Of a stretch of DNA of 39,547 nt, positions 24,281 through 31,939 are shown in pieces. The DNA comes from an uncultured Clostridiaceae bacterium (GTDB lineage: Bacteria > Bacillota > Clostridia > Lachnospirales > Lachnospiraceae), in contig CAMWUK010000029.1 of assembly GCA_947177415.1 (NCBI GenBank), forward strand, positions 1-39,547, written 5' to 3'. A program made the translations under genes and the position numbers. The notes beneath the pieces were generated by a model, which was not told the origin of the DNA, did no database searches, and was given only the letters and a program-made list of their open reading frames with translations. The stretch's first letter is position 1. Every line of letters starts with the position of its first letter.

Positions 24281-25099
24281 ATGAAACAAATTACAAGAGA
24301 GCAGATGAAAAAATTAGAAGATTTAAGAATTTATTTAAAGCAGATGGATTCTGTAGCAGTAGCTTTTTCTAGTGGAGTTGACTCCACTTTTTTATTGAAA
24401 GTTGCCGCAGATACTTTGGGAGATAAGGTGATTGCAATCACGGCACAGTCTTGCTCTTTCCCGAAAAGAGAATTAAATGAGGCAATAGCATTTTGTGAGA
24501 AGGAAGGTATCAGGCACTTTGTGTGTGAGTCGGAAGAATTGAATATTGAAGAATTTGCACAAAATCCAAAGAACCGTTGTTATCTCTGCAAAAAGGAACT
24601 TTTCGAGAAAATCCGTAAGATTGCAGATGAAAATAAAATACAAAATATAGCAGAAGGGTCTAATTTGGATGATAATGGTGATTACAGACCGGGACTTCTG
24701 GCAGTAGCAGAACTTGGAATAAAAAGTCCGTTAAGAGCATGTAATTTAACAAAGGCTGATATCAGAGCATTGTCAAAATATCTGGAATTACCAACATGGG
24801 AGAAACAGTCATTCGCATGTCTTTCATCCCGTTTTGCATATGGAGAAACTATTACAGAAGAAAAACTCGACATGGTAGATAAAGCAGAGCAGCTTCTGTT
24901 GGATCTGGGATTTCATCAGGTCCGGGTGCGTATTCATGGAATGATGGCAAGGATTGAAATAGAACCAGAAGAGTTTGAAAAACTTATGAAAAATGATATC
25001 AGAATGGAAATTACAGAAAAGTTCAAGAATTACGGATTTACCTATATTACTATGGATTTGATAGGATATCGGACTGGAAGTATGAATGAAACTTTATGA
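24281..25099 (+). CDS. larE: LarE-type ATP-dependent sulfur transferase
   Basis: 272 residues. The PP-loop is FSSGVDSTF (residues 29-37). Cysteines C100 and C103 (NRCYLC), and C180 in QSFACLSSRFAYG at the place of the sacrificial cysteine of LarE, are present, as is the GSNLDD motif near 126-131. LarE gives sulfur to a nicotinate-derived precursor of the nickel-pincer cofactor of lactate racemase. LarA, LarB and LarC are not in this window. Several LarE-like proteins work as general sulfur donors or carry an Fe-S cluster for sulfur transfer, and with the C-x2-C pair this one could feed sulfur to another cofactor. Confidence 0.85.
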   Translation: MKQITREQMKKLEDLRIYLKQMDSVAVAFSSGVDSTFLLKVAADTLGDKVIAITAQSCSFPKRELNEAIAFCEKEGIRHFVCESEELNIEEFAQNPKNRCYLCKKELFEKIRKIADENKIQNIAEGSNLDDNGDYRPGLLAVAELGIKSPLRACNLTKADIRALSKYLELPTWEKQSFACLSSRFAYGETITEEKLDMVDKAEQLLLDLGFHQVRVRIHGMMARIEIEPEEFEKLMKNDIRMEITEKFKNYGFTYITMDLIGYRTGSMNETL

Positions 25100-25130
25100 A
25101 TTTAGGTAAAAACTATAATATGCAAAAGAA

Positions 25131-25394
25131 ATGCCTACATCTGCACTGGATCCGGAATTGGTGGGAGAAATTTTAGACCTGCTTAAAAAAGTAGCGGAAA
25201 AAGGAATCACAATGATTGTTGTAACCCATGAAATGTCCTTTGCACAAGATGTTGCAGATAAAGTTGTGTTTATGGACGAAGGAGTAATTGTAGAAGAAGG
25301 AAAACCAGAAGAAATATTTGTCCGCCCAAAAGAGGAAAGAACACAACAGTTTCTTTCACGTTTTGTTTCTTTGGAACCAATGTATAATATATAA
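25131..25394 (+). pseudogene. truncated amino-acid ABC transporter ATPase (C-terminal fragment)
   Basis: The 87 residues from the ATG at 25131 read [20 protein letters not shown] and later [20 protein letters not shown] and [16 protein letters not shown]. This is the end of a GlnQ/TcyC-type ATPase starting just after the Walker B aspartate (normally DEPTSALDP). Walker A, Q-loop and signature are absent, so it cannot hydrolyse ATP. In sulfur operons such genes often encode cystine or S-compound importers, which may be what was lost here. Confidence 0.85.
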
Positions 25395-25404
25395 AATATT
25401 AATT

Positions 25405-26220
25405 ATGAAAAAATATATAATAGGCGTTGATCTTGATGGTACGCTTTTCACATCAAACAAAGAAATTACAGATAGGACATATAAGGTAATACAGGAAACT
25501 GTGAGAAAAGGGAATGTTATTGTTCCTGTTACTGGAAGACCAATATCCGGAATTCCCCAAAGCATATTAACCTGTAAAGAAATGGAATATGTTATTACGA
25601 GTAACGGAGCGGTCACTTATAGTCTTAAGGAAGACAGGATCATAGATAATAAATATCTTCCTATGGCTTCTTGTAAACTTATATACCAGAGTTTGAAAAA
25701 TTTTGCTTCTGTATTTGAAGTGTTTGTAGAAGGAGTAGCATACGAAGAGGAATCGTCATTTCAAAACTTAATTCAAAGATATAATGACACAATGTACTCT
25801 GATTACATATCAAAAAGCAGGAAAGTAGTAAAAAATATTGGTGATTTCCTATGTTCTGGAAAGGTAGACGAAATATCAGTTATGTTCGGTAAAATGGATA
25901 TGGCTCATACTGCTATGCAAGAAATAAGGGAGATGACAGGGCATCAGATTGTTGAAACTGTACAAGGTGAGTTTGAGATATATGACAGGTGTGCAGGAAA
26001 GGGGAATGCACTCCTTAATTTAGGTAAAAAACTTGGTTTTTTGAAGGAGGAAGTAGTAGCAATAGGAGACAGCAACAATGATATAGATATGATGGAAAAA
26101 GCAGGCTTCTCTATTGCAATGGAGAATTCCCCCGACAATGTGAAAAATAAAGCAGATGCCATTACTTTGAGTAATGACAGAGATGGAGTTGCAGAAGCAA
26201 TTATAAAATATATTTTATAA
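25405..26220 (+). CDS. Cof-type HAD-IIB phosphatase
   Basis: 271 residues from ATG 25405. The upstream site is weak, but this is where homology starts: MKKYIIGVDLDGTLF with the nucleophile D9 and acid D11. Other motifs are TGRPISGIP (motif II), a GKGNALLNLGK lysine region (motif III) and the metal-binding GDSNNDIDMM (motif IV). The central C2 cap indicates a sugar phosphate or small phosphorylated metabolite as substrate. It follows the broken ABC ATPase and appears unrelated to the sulfur genes. Confidence 0.88.
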   Translation: MKKYIIGVDLDGTLFTSNKEITDRTYKVIQETVRKGNVIVPVTGRPISGIPQSILTCKEMEYVITSNGAVTYSLKEDRIIDNKYLPMASCKLIYQSLKNFASVFEVFVEGVAYEEESSFQNLIQRYNDTMYSDYISKSRKVVKNIGDFLCSGKVDEISVMFGKMDMAHTAMQEIREMTGHQIVETVQGEFEIYDRCAGKGNALLNLGKKLGFLKEEVVAIGDSNNDIDMMEKAGFSIAMENSPDNVKNKADAITLSNDRDGVAEAIIKYIL

Positions 26221-26245
26221 AACAGGCAATAACAATAGGCAGATT

Positions 26246-26301
26246 CTATCACAGGTTATAGATTTTATATTATCCCCTATATCCTATAGGAGTGGTATAA
26301 T
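26246..26301 (+). promoter_or_regulatory. promoter of the second nif-like operon with the shared Rrf2-type boxes
   Basis: CTATCACAGGTTATAG (26246-26261) and the perfect palindrome TCCTATAGGA (26282-26291), followed by GTGG-TATAAT (26296-26301). The layout matches the rrf2 promoter (boxes 35 versus 36 bases apart, palindrome 4 bases before the -10). The -35 is weak. Shared control by the Rrf2 protein is inferred. Confidence 0.72.
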
Positions 26302-26348
26302 AGAGATAAATTAAATTGTAACAAAAAACTAAAAGTTGCAGGACAAGG

Positions 26349-26484
26349 GTAACAGTTTAGGCCAGTCTTGCACACTCCGCTGTGCAAGACCGTAAAAAAG
26401 ACTAAAACAGGATTAGAATTGGGCAATTTATAATGTGGAGCTTGCCCAATTCTGTAATAGGTCAGCCCTTGGCTGAGCTGTTAC
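26349..26484 (+). repeat. composite structured element with nested hairpins
   Basis: A half GTAAC element (GTAACAGTTTAGGCC, 26349-26363) is followed by hairpin 1 (GTCTTGCACA/TGTGCAAGAC, 10 bp, loop 6; 26365-26390), hairpin 2 (AGAATTGGGCAA/TTGCCCAATTCT, 12 bp, loop 15; 26415-26453) and a full GTAAC palindrome (26454-26484, ending GGCTGAGCTGTTAC). It occupies the untranslated leader of the rhodanese-thiF-nifDK2 operon. The left half and the right arm can also pair and enclose both hairpins. Neither hairpin has a clear T-run. It may be a nested insertion of mobile palindromes or an RNA element. Confidence 0.65.
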
Positions 26485-26505
26485 GGACAAGGAGCAAATA
26501 GAATC

Positions 26506-27627
26506 ATGTGGAACCGTAATTCGATGGAGATTACATTAGATGAGATTAAGGAATTGGAAGAAGAAAATATATGTTATGTAGATGTGAGAAGTAAAGTAGC
26601 TTATGAACATGGTCACATTCCATACGCACTTCATTTAGATAATCCATCTGAGGATACTTTCAAGATGCTGCCCAAGGATAAACTGCTAATTATCTATTGC
26701 AGTGTGGGGGAAAAAAGTTTGGATATTGTAAAGGATTTAACGAAAGCAGGATATTGTGCAGTGAATTTGTCGGGCGGATACCGGGCATGGCTGATAGAAA
26801 CCTGCCAAGAACTTAGCCATGCAGAAATAAACAGATATGAAAGACAAATGATTTTACCGGAAGTGGGAACTGAGGGGCAGAAGAAGTTAAAAAATTCCAG
26901 TGTATTAATTATTGGTGCAGGAGGATTGGGGTCACCAGCCGCATTATATCTGGCAGCAGCAGGAATTGGCAGAATCGGGATAGCAGACGCAGATAAAGTG
27001 AGCATATCTAATTTACAAAGGCAAATATTGCACAACATAAATAATATAGGTGTGAACAAAGCTGATTCAGCCAAAGAAAGTATGGAAAAGATGAATGATT
27101 GTATAGAAGTCGAAGCCTATCCTTATTTTATTACAGCACAAAATATAACAGAAATTATTGAAAAATATGATTTTATTATTGATGCAGCAGATAACTTTGA
27201 GACAAAATTTTTGATAAATGATGCTTGTGTAATAGCATCAAAGCCTTTTTGCCATGCAGGAATTCTTCGGTTCGAGGGACAGGTTATGACTTATCTCCCG
27301 GGTAAGTATCCTTGTTATAGATGTATATTTGGAGAGGTTCCCGAAACAGGAAGTATTCCAAGTTGTGGACAGGCTGGAATTATTGGAGCTGTTGCTGGAA
27401 TTGTAGGATGTATACAGGCTTTGGAGGCGATAAAATATTGTTTGCATGCAGGAGAATTGCTGGTTGGGAAAATGCTTATTATCAATGGTTTAACAATGCA
27501 ATTTAGAATGGTTGGTTTTGGAAAAAAATCTCCTTCCTGCAGAGTTTGTGGTAATAAGAAAGATATCTTTGATATATCTGAGAATGCATCAGAATATGAA
27601 AGGAAAAGTAGTTGTTTGAATACATGA
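26506..27627 (+). CDS. rhodanese-ThiF (E1-like) fusion protein
   Basis: 373 residues, start after AAGGAGC. Residues 1-100 form a rhodanese domain with the persulfide cysteine C65 in IIYCSVGEKS. Residues 110-345 form a ThiF/MoeB E1 domain with RQMILPEVG, the ATP loop GAGGLGS (137-143), DADKVSISNLQRQ, DAADNFETKF, C287 before AGIIGAVAG, and zinc cysteine pairs C270/C273 and CRVC near the end. E1 enzymes adenylate a ubiquitin-like sulfur carrier and load it with sulfur from rhodanese. In MOCS3/Uba4 the rhodanese is C-terminal, so this order is reversed. No carrier gene (ThiS, MoaD, CysO) is near. It leads the second NifDK operon, 22 bases before nifD2. Confidence 0.9.
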   Translation: MWNRNSMEITLDEIKELEEENICYVDVRSKVAYEHGHIPYALHLDNPSEDTFKMLPKDKLLIIYCSVGEKSLDIVKDLTKAGYCAVNLSGGYRAWLIETCQELSHAEINRYERQMILPEVGTEGQKKLKNSSVLIIGAGGLGSPAALYLAAAGIGRIGIADADKVSISNLQRQILHNINNIGVNKADSAKESMEKMNDCIEVEAYPYFITAQNITEIIEKYDFIIDAADNFETKFLINDACVIASKPFCHAGILRFEGQVMTYLPGKYPCYRCIFGEVPETGSIPSCGQAGIIGAVAGIVGCIQALEAIKYCLHAGELLVGKMLIINGLTMQFRMVGFGKKSPSCRVCGNKKDIFDISENASEYERKSSCLNT

Positions 27628-27649
27628 AAAGAGAAAGGAAGGTACAGAT

Positions 27650-29098
27650 ATGACAAATATAAAATATTCAGGGGTCAGGGAAAGTAAACCCGGCAGAATT
27701 AATGATTTAGGAACTACAAGCAAAGAAGCAGAAGAAAATTTCAAAAAAGGTTGTCTGAAGCGGGCAGACAGAAGTTTTGCACAGGGGCTGCAATGTCAGC
27801 AGATAAATAGCATGGCGGCATTGATGTCGCTGGAGGATTCTGTGTTTATCTCTCATTCTCCACAAGGATGTGTAGGCTGCTCTATCATGGCTGTGGATAT
27901 GTTCCGGGTAGGACAGGCACACAGAGGGATAAAAAACATCAAGAATCCAAGAATTATTGTAACCAATATTGACCAGAAAAGTGTTGTGTTTGGTGGAGAA
28001 GAAAAACTCAGACAATCTGTTAAAAAAGCAGTAGACCGATATCACCCTAAGCTGATTTTTATTTATGCATCTTGTGCATCGGGAATAATCGGAGATGATA
28101 TTGATGCGATAGCGGCAGACTTGCAGAAAGAATATGATAGTTTAATTGTACCAATTCATTGCGAAGGTTTTAAATCAAAGGTTTGTGCATCTGGATTTGA
28201 TGCAGCATTTTTATCCATTAACAAATACATATTAAAACATGAGAAGCAGACAAAAGAAAAAGGGTTAGTAAATTTATTTGCCCCAACGACAGTTAGTTAT
28301 GCCGACCAGCGTGAAATGGAAAGAATGTTGTCGCTCATTAATGTGAAAGTGAATTATATTCCGTTTTACAGTTCATTGGAAAAGATAAAAAAGATACCTG
28401 CAGCAGAAGCATCCACATCCATTTGTAAAGTTTTTGCAGACGAATTTATGAAAACATTATGGGAAGATTATGAGATTCCATATTCCCATACTGTAATGCC
28501 TATTGGTATCCGCAATACAGATAAATGGTTTAGGGGAATTGCTAAGGTTCTCGGAAAAGAAAAAGAAGTAGAAGGGATTATAGCGAAAGAGCACGAAAGA
28601 ATTGAACCACTAGTGGCAAGGATTAGAGAACGTTTGGAAGGGAAAAGAGTATTTATTTGTGGAGGAACAGGGCGTTCTTTTGCGGCAGCAGCTCTGATTG
28701 ATGATTTTGGAATGAAACTGGTTGGTCTGGAAACACCAACTTATGATGAGGATGCACAGGTAGATATCGAATATCTCAATGGTATTCATAAAGATTTTGT
28801 AGTAGATATTGCAAATATGCAGCCTTTTGAACAGGTGAATCTGGTGAATAAATTAAAACCAGATGCTTTTATTGGAGTACCGGAATGGGCAGCGAAGCTA
28901 GGAATACCTACAACCCATGTTTTGGATGGAAAGCGTCCAACTATGGGATATGACGGACTTTTGTATCTTGGTAATAAAATTGCTGACCAGTTGGAAAATC
29001 CAGGATTCAATGTAAAACTTTCTAAGCATGTGAAACTGCCATACAAAGATAGTTGGTATGAGGAAGACGCTTTCAAATATATTGAAGGAGGAAATTAA
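27650..29098 (+). CDS. NifD-like nitrogenase alpha subunit, pair 2
   Basis: 482 residues, start after AAAGGAAGG. P-cluster cysteines are C49 (GLQCQQ), C74 (SPQGCVGC, with an extra C77) and C142 (ASCASGIIGDDI). C259 in STSICKVF is again 12 residues before the W-E-D-Y-E-IPY that replaces EEKYG, matching the cofactor cysteine of NifD. HCEGFKSK is conserved, and QSLGHH is missing. The family trace GKRVFICGGTGRS and the C-terminal HVKLPYKDSWYEEDAF are shared with pair 1 (RVKLPYTDWWYNQ), so both pairs belong to the same branch. It could be a second catalyst or a NifE-like scaffold. Confidence 0.88.
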   Translation: MTNIKYSGVRESKPGRINDLGTTSKEAEENFKKGCLKRADRSFAQGLQCQQINSMAALMSLEDSVFISHSPQGCVGCSIMAVDMFRVGQAHRGIKNIKNPRIIVTNIDQKSVVFGGEEKLRQSVKKAVDRYHPKLIFIYASCASGIIGDDIDAIAADLQKEYDSLIVPIHCEGFKSKVCASGFDAAFLSINKYILKHEKQTKEKGLVNLFAPTTVSYADQREMERMLSLINVKVNYIPFYSSLEKIKKIPAAEASTSICKVFADEFMKTLWEDYEIPYSHTVMPIGIRNTDKWFRGIAKVLGKEKEVEGIIAKEHERIEPLVARIRERLEGKRVFICGGTGRSFAAAALIDDFGMKLVGLETPTYDEDAQVDIEYLNGIHKDFVVDIANMQPFEQVNLVNKLKPDAFIGVPEWAAKLGIPTTHVLDGKRPTMGYDGLLYLGNKIADQLENPGFNVKLSKHVKLPYKDSWYEEDAFKYIEGGN

Positions 29099-29099
29099 T

Positions 29100-30389
29100 A
29101 TGTCACAGATATTAGAAAATCCAAGAGGTGGATGTGTGTTGGCAGGAATCTGTTCTGTATTAGAAGCAATTGATAAAGTATGTCCGGTATATCATGCAGG
29201 ACCAGGATGCTGTATGCAGACAACGGCAGCAGAACAAGGTCAATCCGGACATAAATCAGCCTGTTTTGTAAGTGGTGTTTCCGTTCCGTCCAGTAACATG
29301 CTAGAAAGGGAAGTTGTATTTGGCGGAACAGGTAAATTAAAAACAACAATTCAAGGTGCAGTGGATATTATTGATGCAGATGCATATTTTGTATTAACCG
29401 GATGTACAGCGGGAATTATTGGTGACGATATTGTAAGTGTTACAGAAGAATTTCAGAGTAGGGGATATCATGTTTATCCCATAGAGACACCAGGATTTGC
29501 CAGGGACAGCAATTTAGGTTATGAAGTTGTATGGAATACTATGATAGACCAAGTCATAGAGGAAAATGTACCTAAAGATGACAAACTGGTAAATATATTT
29601 GGTATTGTACCTTACCACGATCCTTTCTGGAGTGGCAATCTGGAAGAGATAGAAAGAATACTGGACCGGCTGGGATTAAAGGTGAATACATTTTTTACAA
29701 AACATCGGGGAATGGAGGATATCCGTAAATGCTCAGGAGCAGCACTAAATATTATTGTGAATCCATGGTTGTTTAAGGAACCTGCCAAGAAATTTGAGGA
29801 TAAATTTGGTGTGCCTTCCATTAGGGTTTCAGGGCTGCCTATAGGAGCAACAGATACAACAAAGTTTATATGGCAGGTGGCAGAAGCTTTAAAACTAGAT
29901 AGAAATCATGTGGAAAAGATAATTGCACAGGAAGAAGATTATGTATATAATTATCTTGCACAAGCTGTTGGAGTGGTTAGTTGGAAAAGATTCGCGGTTG
30001 TTGCAGATGCAAATAATGCAGTGGGATTAACCAGATATCTTGCAAATGATTTCAGTTTTACACCAGTATTGGTAATCATATCAGAACCTATTTTCAGAGA
30101 AGAGGATAAACAAAGAATCATAGAACAAATATCGGATATGGAATATGCCAAACCTCCGAAAGTTTTATTTACAGCAGACCAGTATGAGATTAACGAAGCC
30201 ATTTTGAACGAAGAGGAAGAAATTACTCTCGTGCTTGGCAGCAGTAATGAACGGGAAGTTGGGCTTATCAAAGATGTTCAGTTTATTTTGACATCCTTTC
30301 CTATGAATGAGAGACTGGTATTTAACCGTACCTATGCAGGATATAGGGGAAGTCTTACATTTACAGAAGATTTGTATGATAATTTGTAA
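29100..30389 (+). CDS. NifK-like nitrogenase beta subunit, pair 2
   Basis: 429 residues from ATG 29100 with AAGGAGGAA upstream, one base after the nifD2 stop. An earlier in-frame start at 29058 would run inside nifD2. P-cluster cysteines are C12 (RGGCVLAGIC), C37 (AGPGCCMQ, doubled) and C102 (LTGCTAGIIGDD). LEREVVFGGTGKLKTTI and the C-terminal YAGYRGSLTFTEDLY parallel the pair-1 subunit. It carries more cysteines than pair 1 (C18, C28, C38, C55). The stop overlaps a half GTAAC palindrome. It ends the operon. Confidence 0.88.
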   Translation: MSQILENPRGGCVLAGICSVLEAIDKVCPVYHAGPGCCMQTTAAEQGQSGHKSACFVSGVSVPSSNMLEREVVFGGTGKLKTTIQGAVDIIDADAYFVLTGCTAGIIGDDIVSVTEEFQSRGYHVYPIETPGFARDSNLGYEVVWNTMIDQVIEENVPKDDKLVNIFGIVPYHDPFWSGNLEEIERILDRLGLKVNTFFTKHRGMEDIRKCSGAALNIIVNPWLFKEPAKKFEDKFGVPSIRVSGLPIGATDTTKFIWQVAEALKLDRNHVEKIIAQEEDYVYNYLAQAVGVVSWKRFAVVADANNAVGLTRYLANDFSFTPVLVIISEPIFREEDKQRIIEQISDMEYAKPPKVLFTADQYEINEAILNEEEEITLVLGSSNEREVGLIKDVQFILTSFPMNERLVFNRTYAGYRGSLTFTEDLYDNL

Positions 30390-30399
30390 CAGTTTGGCC
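30386..30399. repeat. half-copy of the GTAAC palindrome overlapping a stop codon
   Basis: GTAACAGTTTGGCC; the TAA stop of the second NifK-like gene lies inside it (30387-30389). Confidence 0.45.
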
Positions 30400-30496
30400 A
30401 TGCAAAAGTATATGAGCAAGCTGCGTTTTATATTTTGGCAAAATATGACCTGAATAATTGAGATTAATGAGATAAAGAAAGACGAGGAGATTTATT

Positions 30497-30907
30497 ATGG
30501 AAAAGAAAAATTTAATAAGAGTACATGATTTTTTAAAAGAAGCACAGACATATTATTTGGCAACAGCAGATGGCGACCAGCCACGAGTACGCCCATTTGG
30601 TACGATATTACTTTTTGAGAACAAGTTATACATACTAACCTCAAAAACAAAAGATATATCCAAACAAGTTGCTGGTAATTCTAAATTTGAATTATCGGCA
30701 ATGGATTCTAAGGGCAACTGGATCCGGGTAAACGGAAATTTAATTGAGGATAATCGCAAAGAAGTACAAATTGCTATGTTGGAAGAATATCCAAATTTAA
30801 AGAATAGTTATAGTGCAGGGGGAGAAAATACCCAAACTCTATATTTGGATAATGCGATCGCAACAATTTATTCCTTTGAGAAAGAACCGGAAGTATTGGG
30901 ATTATGA
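30497..30907 (+). CDS. pyridoxamine 5'-phosphate oxidase-like flavin protein
   Basis: 136 residues, start after CGAGGAGA. It is a split beta-barrel flavin-binding protein of the PNPOx-like family: LATADGDQPRVRPFGTILLF near the N-terminus, YILTSKTKDISKQV, and WIRVNGNLI. Such short members bind FMN and reduce or bind small substrates, or act as heme or F420/FMN proteins. The true reaction cannot be told. It lies 107 bases after nifK2 and may be in the same transcript, since I see no terminator; whether it reduces the nif-like system is open. Confidence 0.85.
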   Translation: MEKKNLIRVHDFLKEAQTYYLATADGDQPRVRPFGTILLFENKLYILTSKTKDISKQVAGNSKFELSAMDSKGNWIRVNGNLIEDNRKEVQIAMLEEYPNLKNSYSAGGENTQTLYLDNAIATIYSFEKEPEVLGL

Positions 30908-30942
30908 TAAAACACAATATAGGAAAAGAGATGTAATAAAAG

Positions 30943-31488
30943 ATGACAAGAAAAGAAGCTTGGGATTTATTAAGTGAGTACAACAAAGATGAATTTCATT
31001 TAGAGCATGCACAAATTGTAGAACAAACAATGAAATATTTTGCCAATAAATTAGGATATGGCGATGAAGAGGAATTTTGGGGTATTGTTGGTCTTTTGCA
31101 TGATTTGGATTTTGAATGTTACCCTGATGAACATTGTATAAAAGAACAGGAAATCATGGGGGAAAGGGGAATAGATGAAAGAATTATTCATGCAACAGCA
31201 AGTCATGGATATGGTATTATGGTAGATATTAAACCAGAGCATGAGATGGAAAAGGTTTTATATGCAGTGGATGAATTAACAGGACTTATAGGTGCGGTGG
31301 CAATTATGAGACCTTCAAAAAGTGTGCAGGATTTGGAATTGAAATCGGTCAAGAAAAAATATAAAAGTAAAAACTTTGCGGCTGGCTGTTCCAGAGAAGT
31401 TATTGAACGTGGTGCCAAAATGCTGGGATGGGAATTGGATGACTTAATCAGCCAAACAATAGAGGCACTTCGTACTTTCAGAGACTGA
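30943..31488 (+). CDS. HD-domain hydrolase
   Basis: 181 residues, ATG 35 bases after the flavin protein. The HD motif is visible as H-x-n-HDLD (FWGIVGLLHDLDFE) with an upstream histidine in EFHLEHAQIVEQTM and downstream HATASHGYG. HD proteins are metal-dependent phosphohydrolases, usually of nucleotides or cyclic nucleotides. The C-terminal part resembles the predicted phosphohydrolases annotated as HDIG-type. The substrate is unknown, and the terminator that follows closes the unit. Confidence 0.85.
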   Translation: MTRKEAWDLLSEYNKDEFHLEHAQIVEQTMKYFANKLGYGDEEEFWGIVGLLHDLDFECYPDEHCIKEQEIMGERGIDERIIHATASHGYGIMVDIKPEHEMEKVLYAVDELTGLIGAVAIMRPSKSVQDLELKSVKKKYKSKNFAAGCSREVIERGAKMLGWELDDLISQTIEALRTFRD

Positions 31489-31502
31489 GTTGATAGAGAC
31501 AA

Positions 31503-31546
31503 AAGAGGGTGTTACATATAAGTACAGCACCCTCTTAAAATTAATT
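31503..31546. terminator. terminator between converging units
   Basis: AAGAGGGTG pairs with CACCCTCTT (about 31503-31536), followed by AAAATTAATTTG. It separates the plus-strand HD gene from the minus-strand surface genes. Confidence 0.75.
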
Positions 31547-31550
31547 TGTA

Positions 31551-31576
31551 TAACTGTTCAAAAACATGAACAGTTA
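31551..31576. repeat. GTAAC-family palindrome
   Basis: TAACTGTTCA-AAAACA-TGAACAGTTA, perfect 10-bp arms, followed by C. It lies just before the duplicated peptidase fragment. Confidence 0.7.
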
Positions 31577-31583
31577 CTAATGT

Positions 31584-31931
31584 GCCTCAAAATGCTGGTA
31601 ATCCTTTAAAAAATTCCAATTTCCTCCCTAACTAAATCCATATTTTGTAAAGATTTTATAAGCAACATCATTTTTATGTATCATGTTGTCTTTGGATTTT
31701 CCTTTACACTTGGATACATTTCGTTCGTTGCGTATATGATTTACTATTTTTTGGTAAAACTGTAGAACCTTTTACGTAAGGATTAATTTTAGGATTAATG
31801 TCAATTGTCAGACCATAAGCATGTTTTGACAACCGGGAGGAACCACTGACATTGCAGAAATTAAATGCAGAGGTGTTATTTGCATCCATGGAAGTTTCAT
31901 CATCAGCTCCATAATCATCAATTAATTTCAT
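31584..31931 (-). pseudogene. truncated duplicate of the M15 peptidase C-terminus
   Basis: On the minus strand this copies, nearly base for base, the 3' third of the peptidase gene at 34328 (from about 34334 to 34680). It begins MKLIDDYGADDETSMDANNT and keeps SKHAYGLTIDINPKINPY. A four-base duplication (CGTT) near 31730 then shifts the frame, so the last histidine region is lost. It lacks signal peptide and FnIII domain. It lies directly after the DUF285 gene, so that gene is bracketed by two same-direction copies of about 345 bp. Confidence 0.88.
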
Positions 31932-31939
31932 ACTCGATT

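Noticed and set aside
25131-25394. Functional small ABC protein
   Set aside because: It starts after the Walker B aspartate and lacks every upstream ATPase motif.
26349-26484. CRISPR array
   Set aside because: Two different hairpins within palindromic arms, no regular repeat-spacer pattern, no cas genes.
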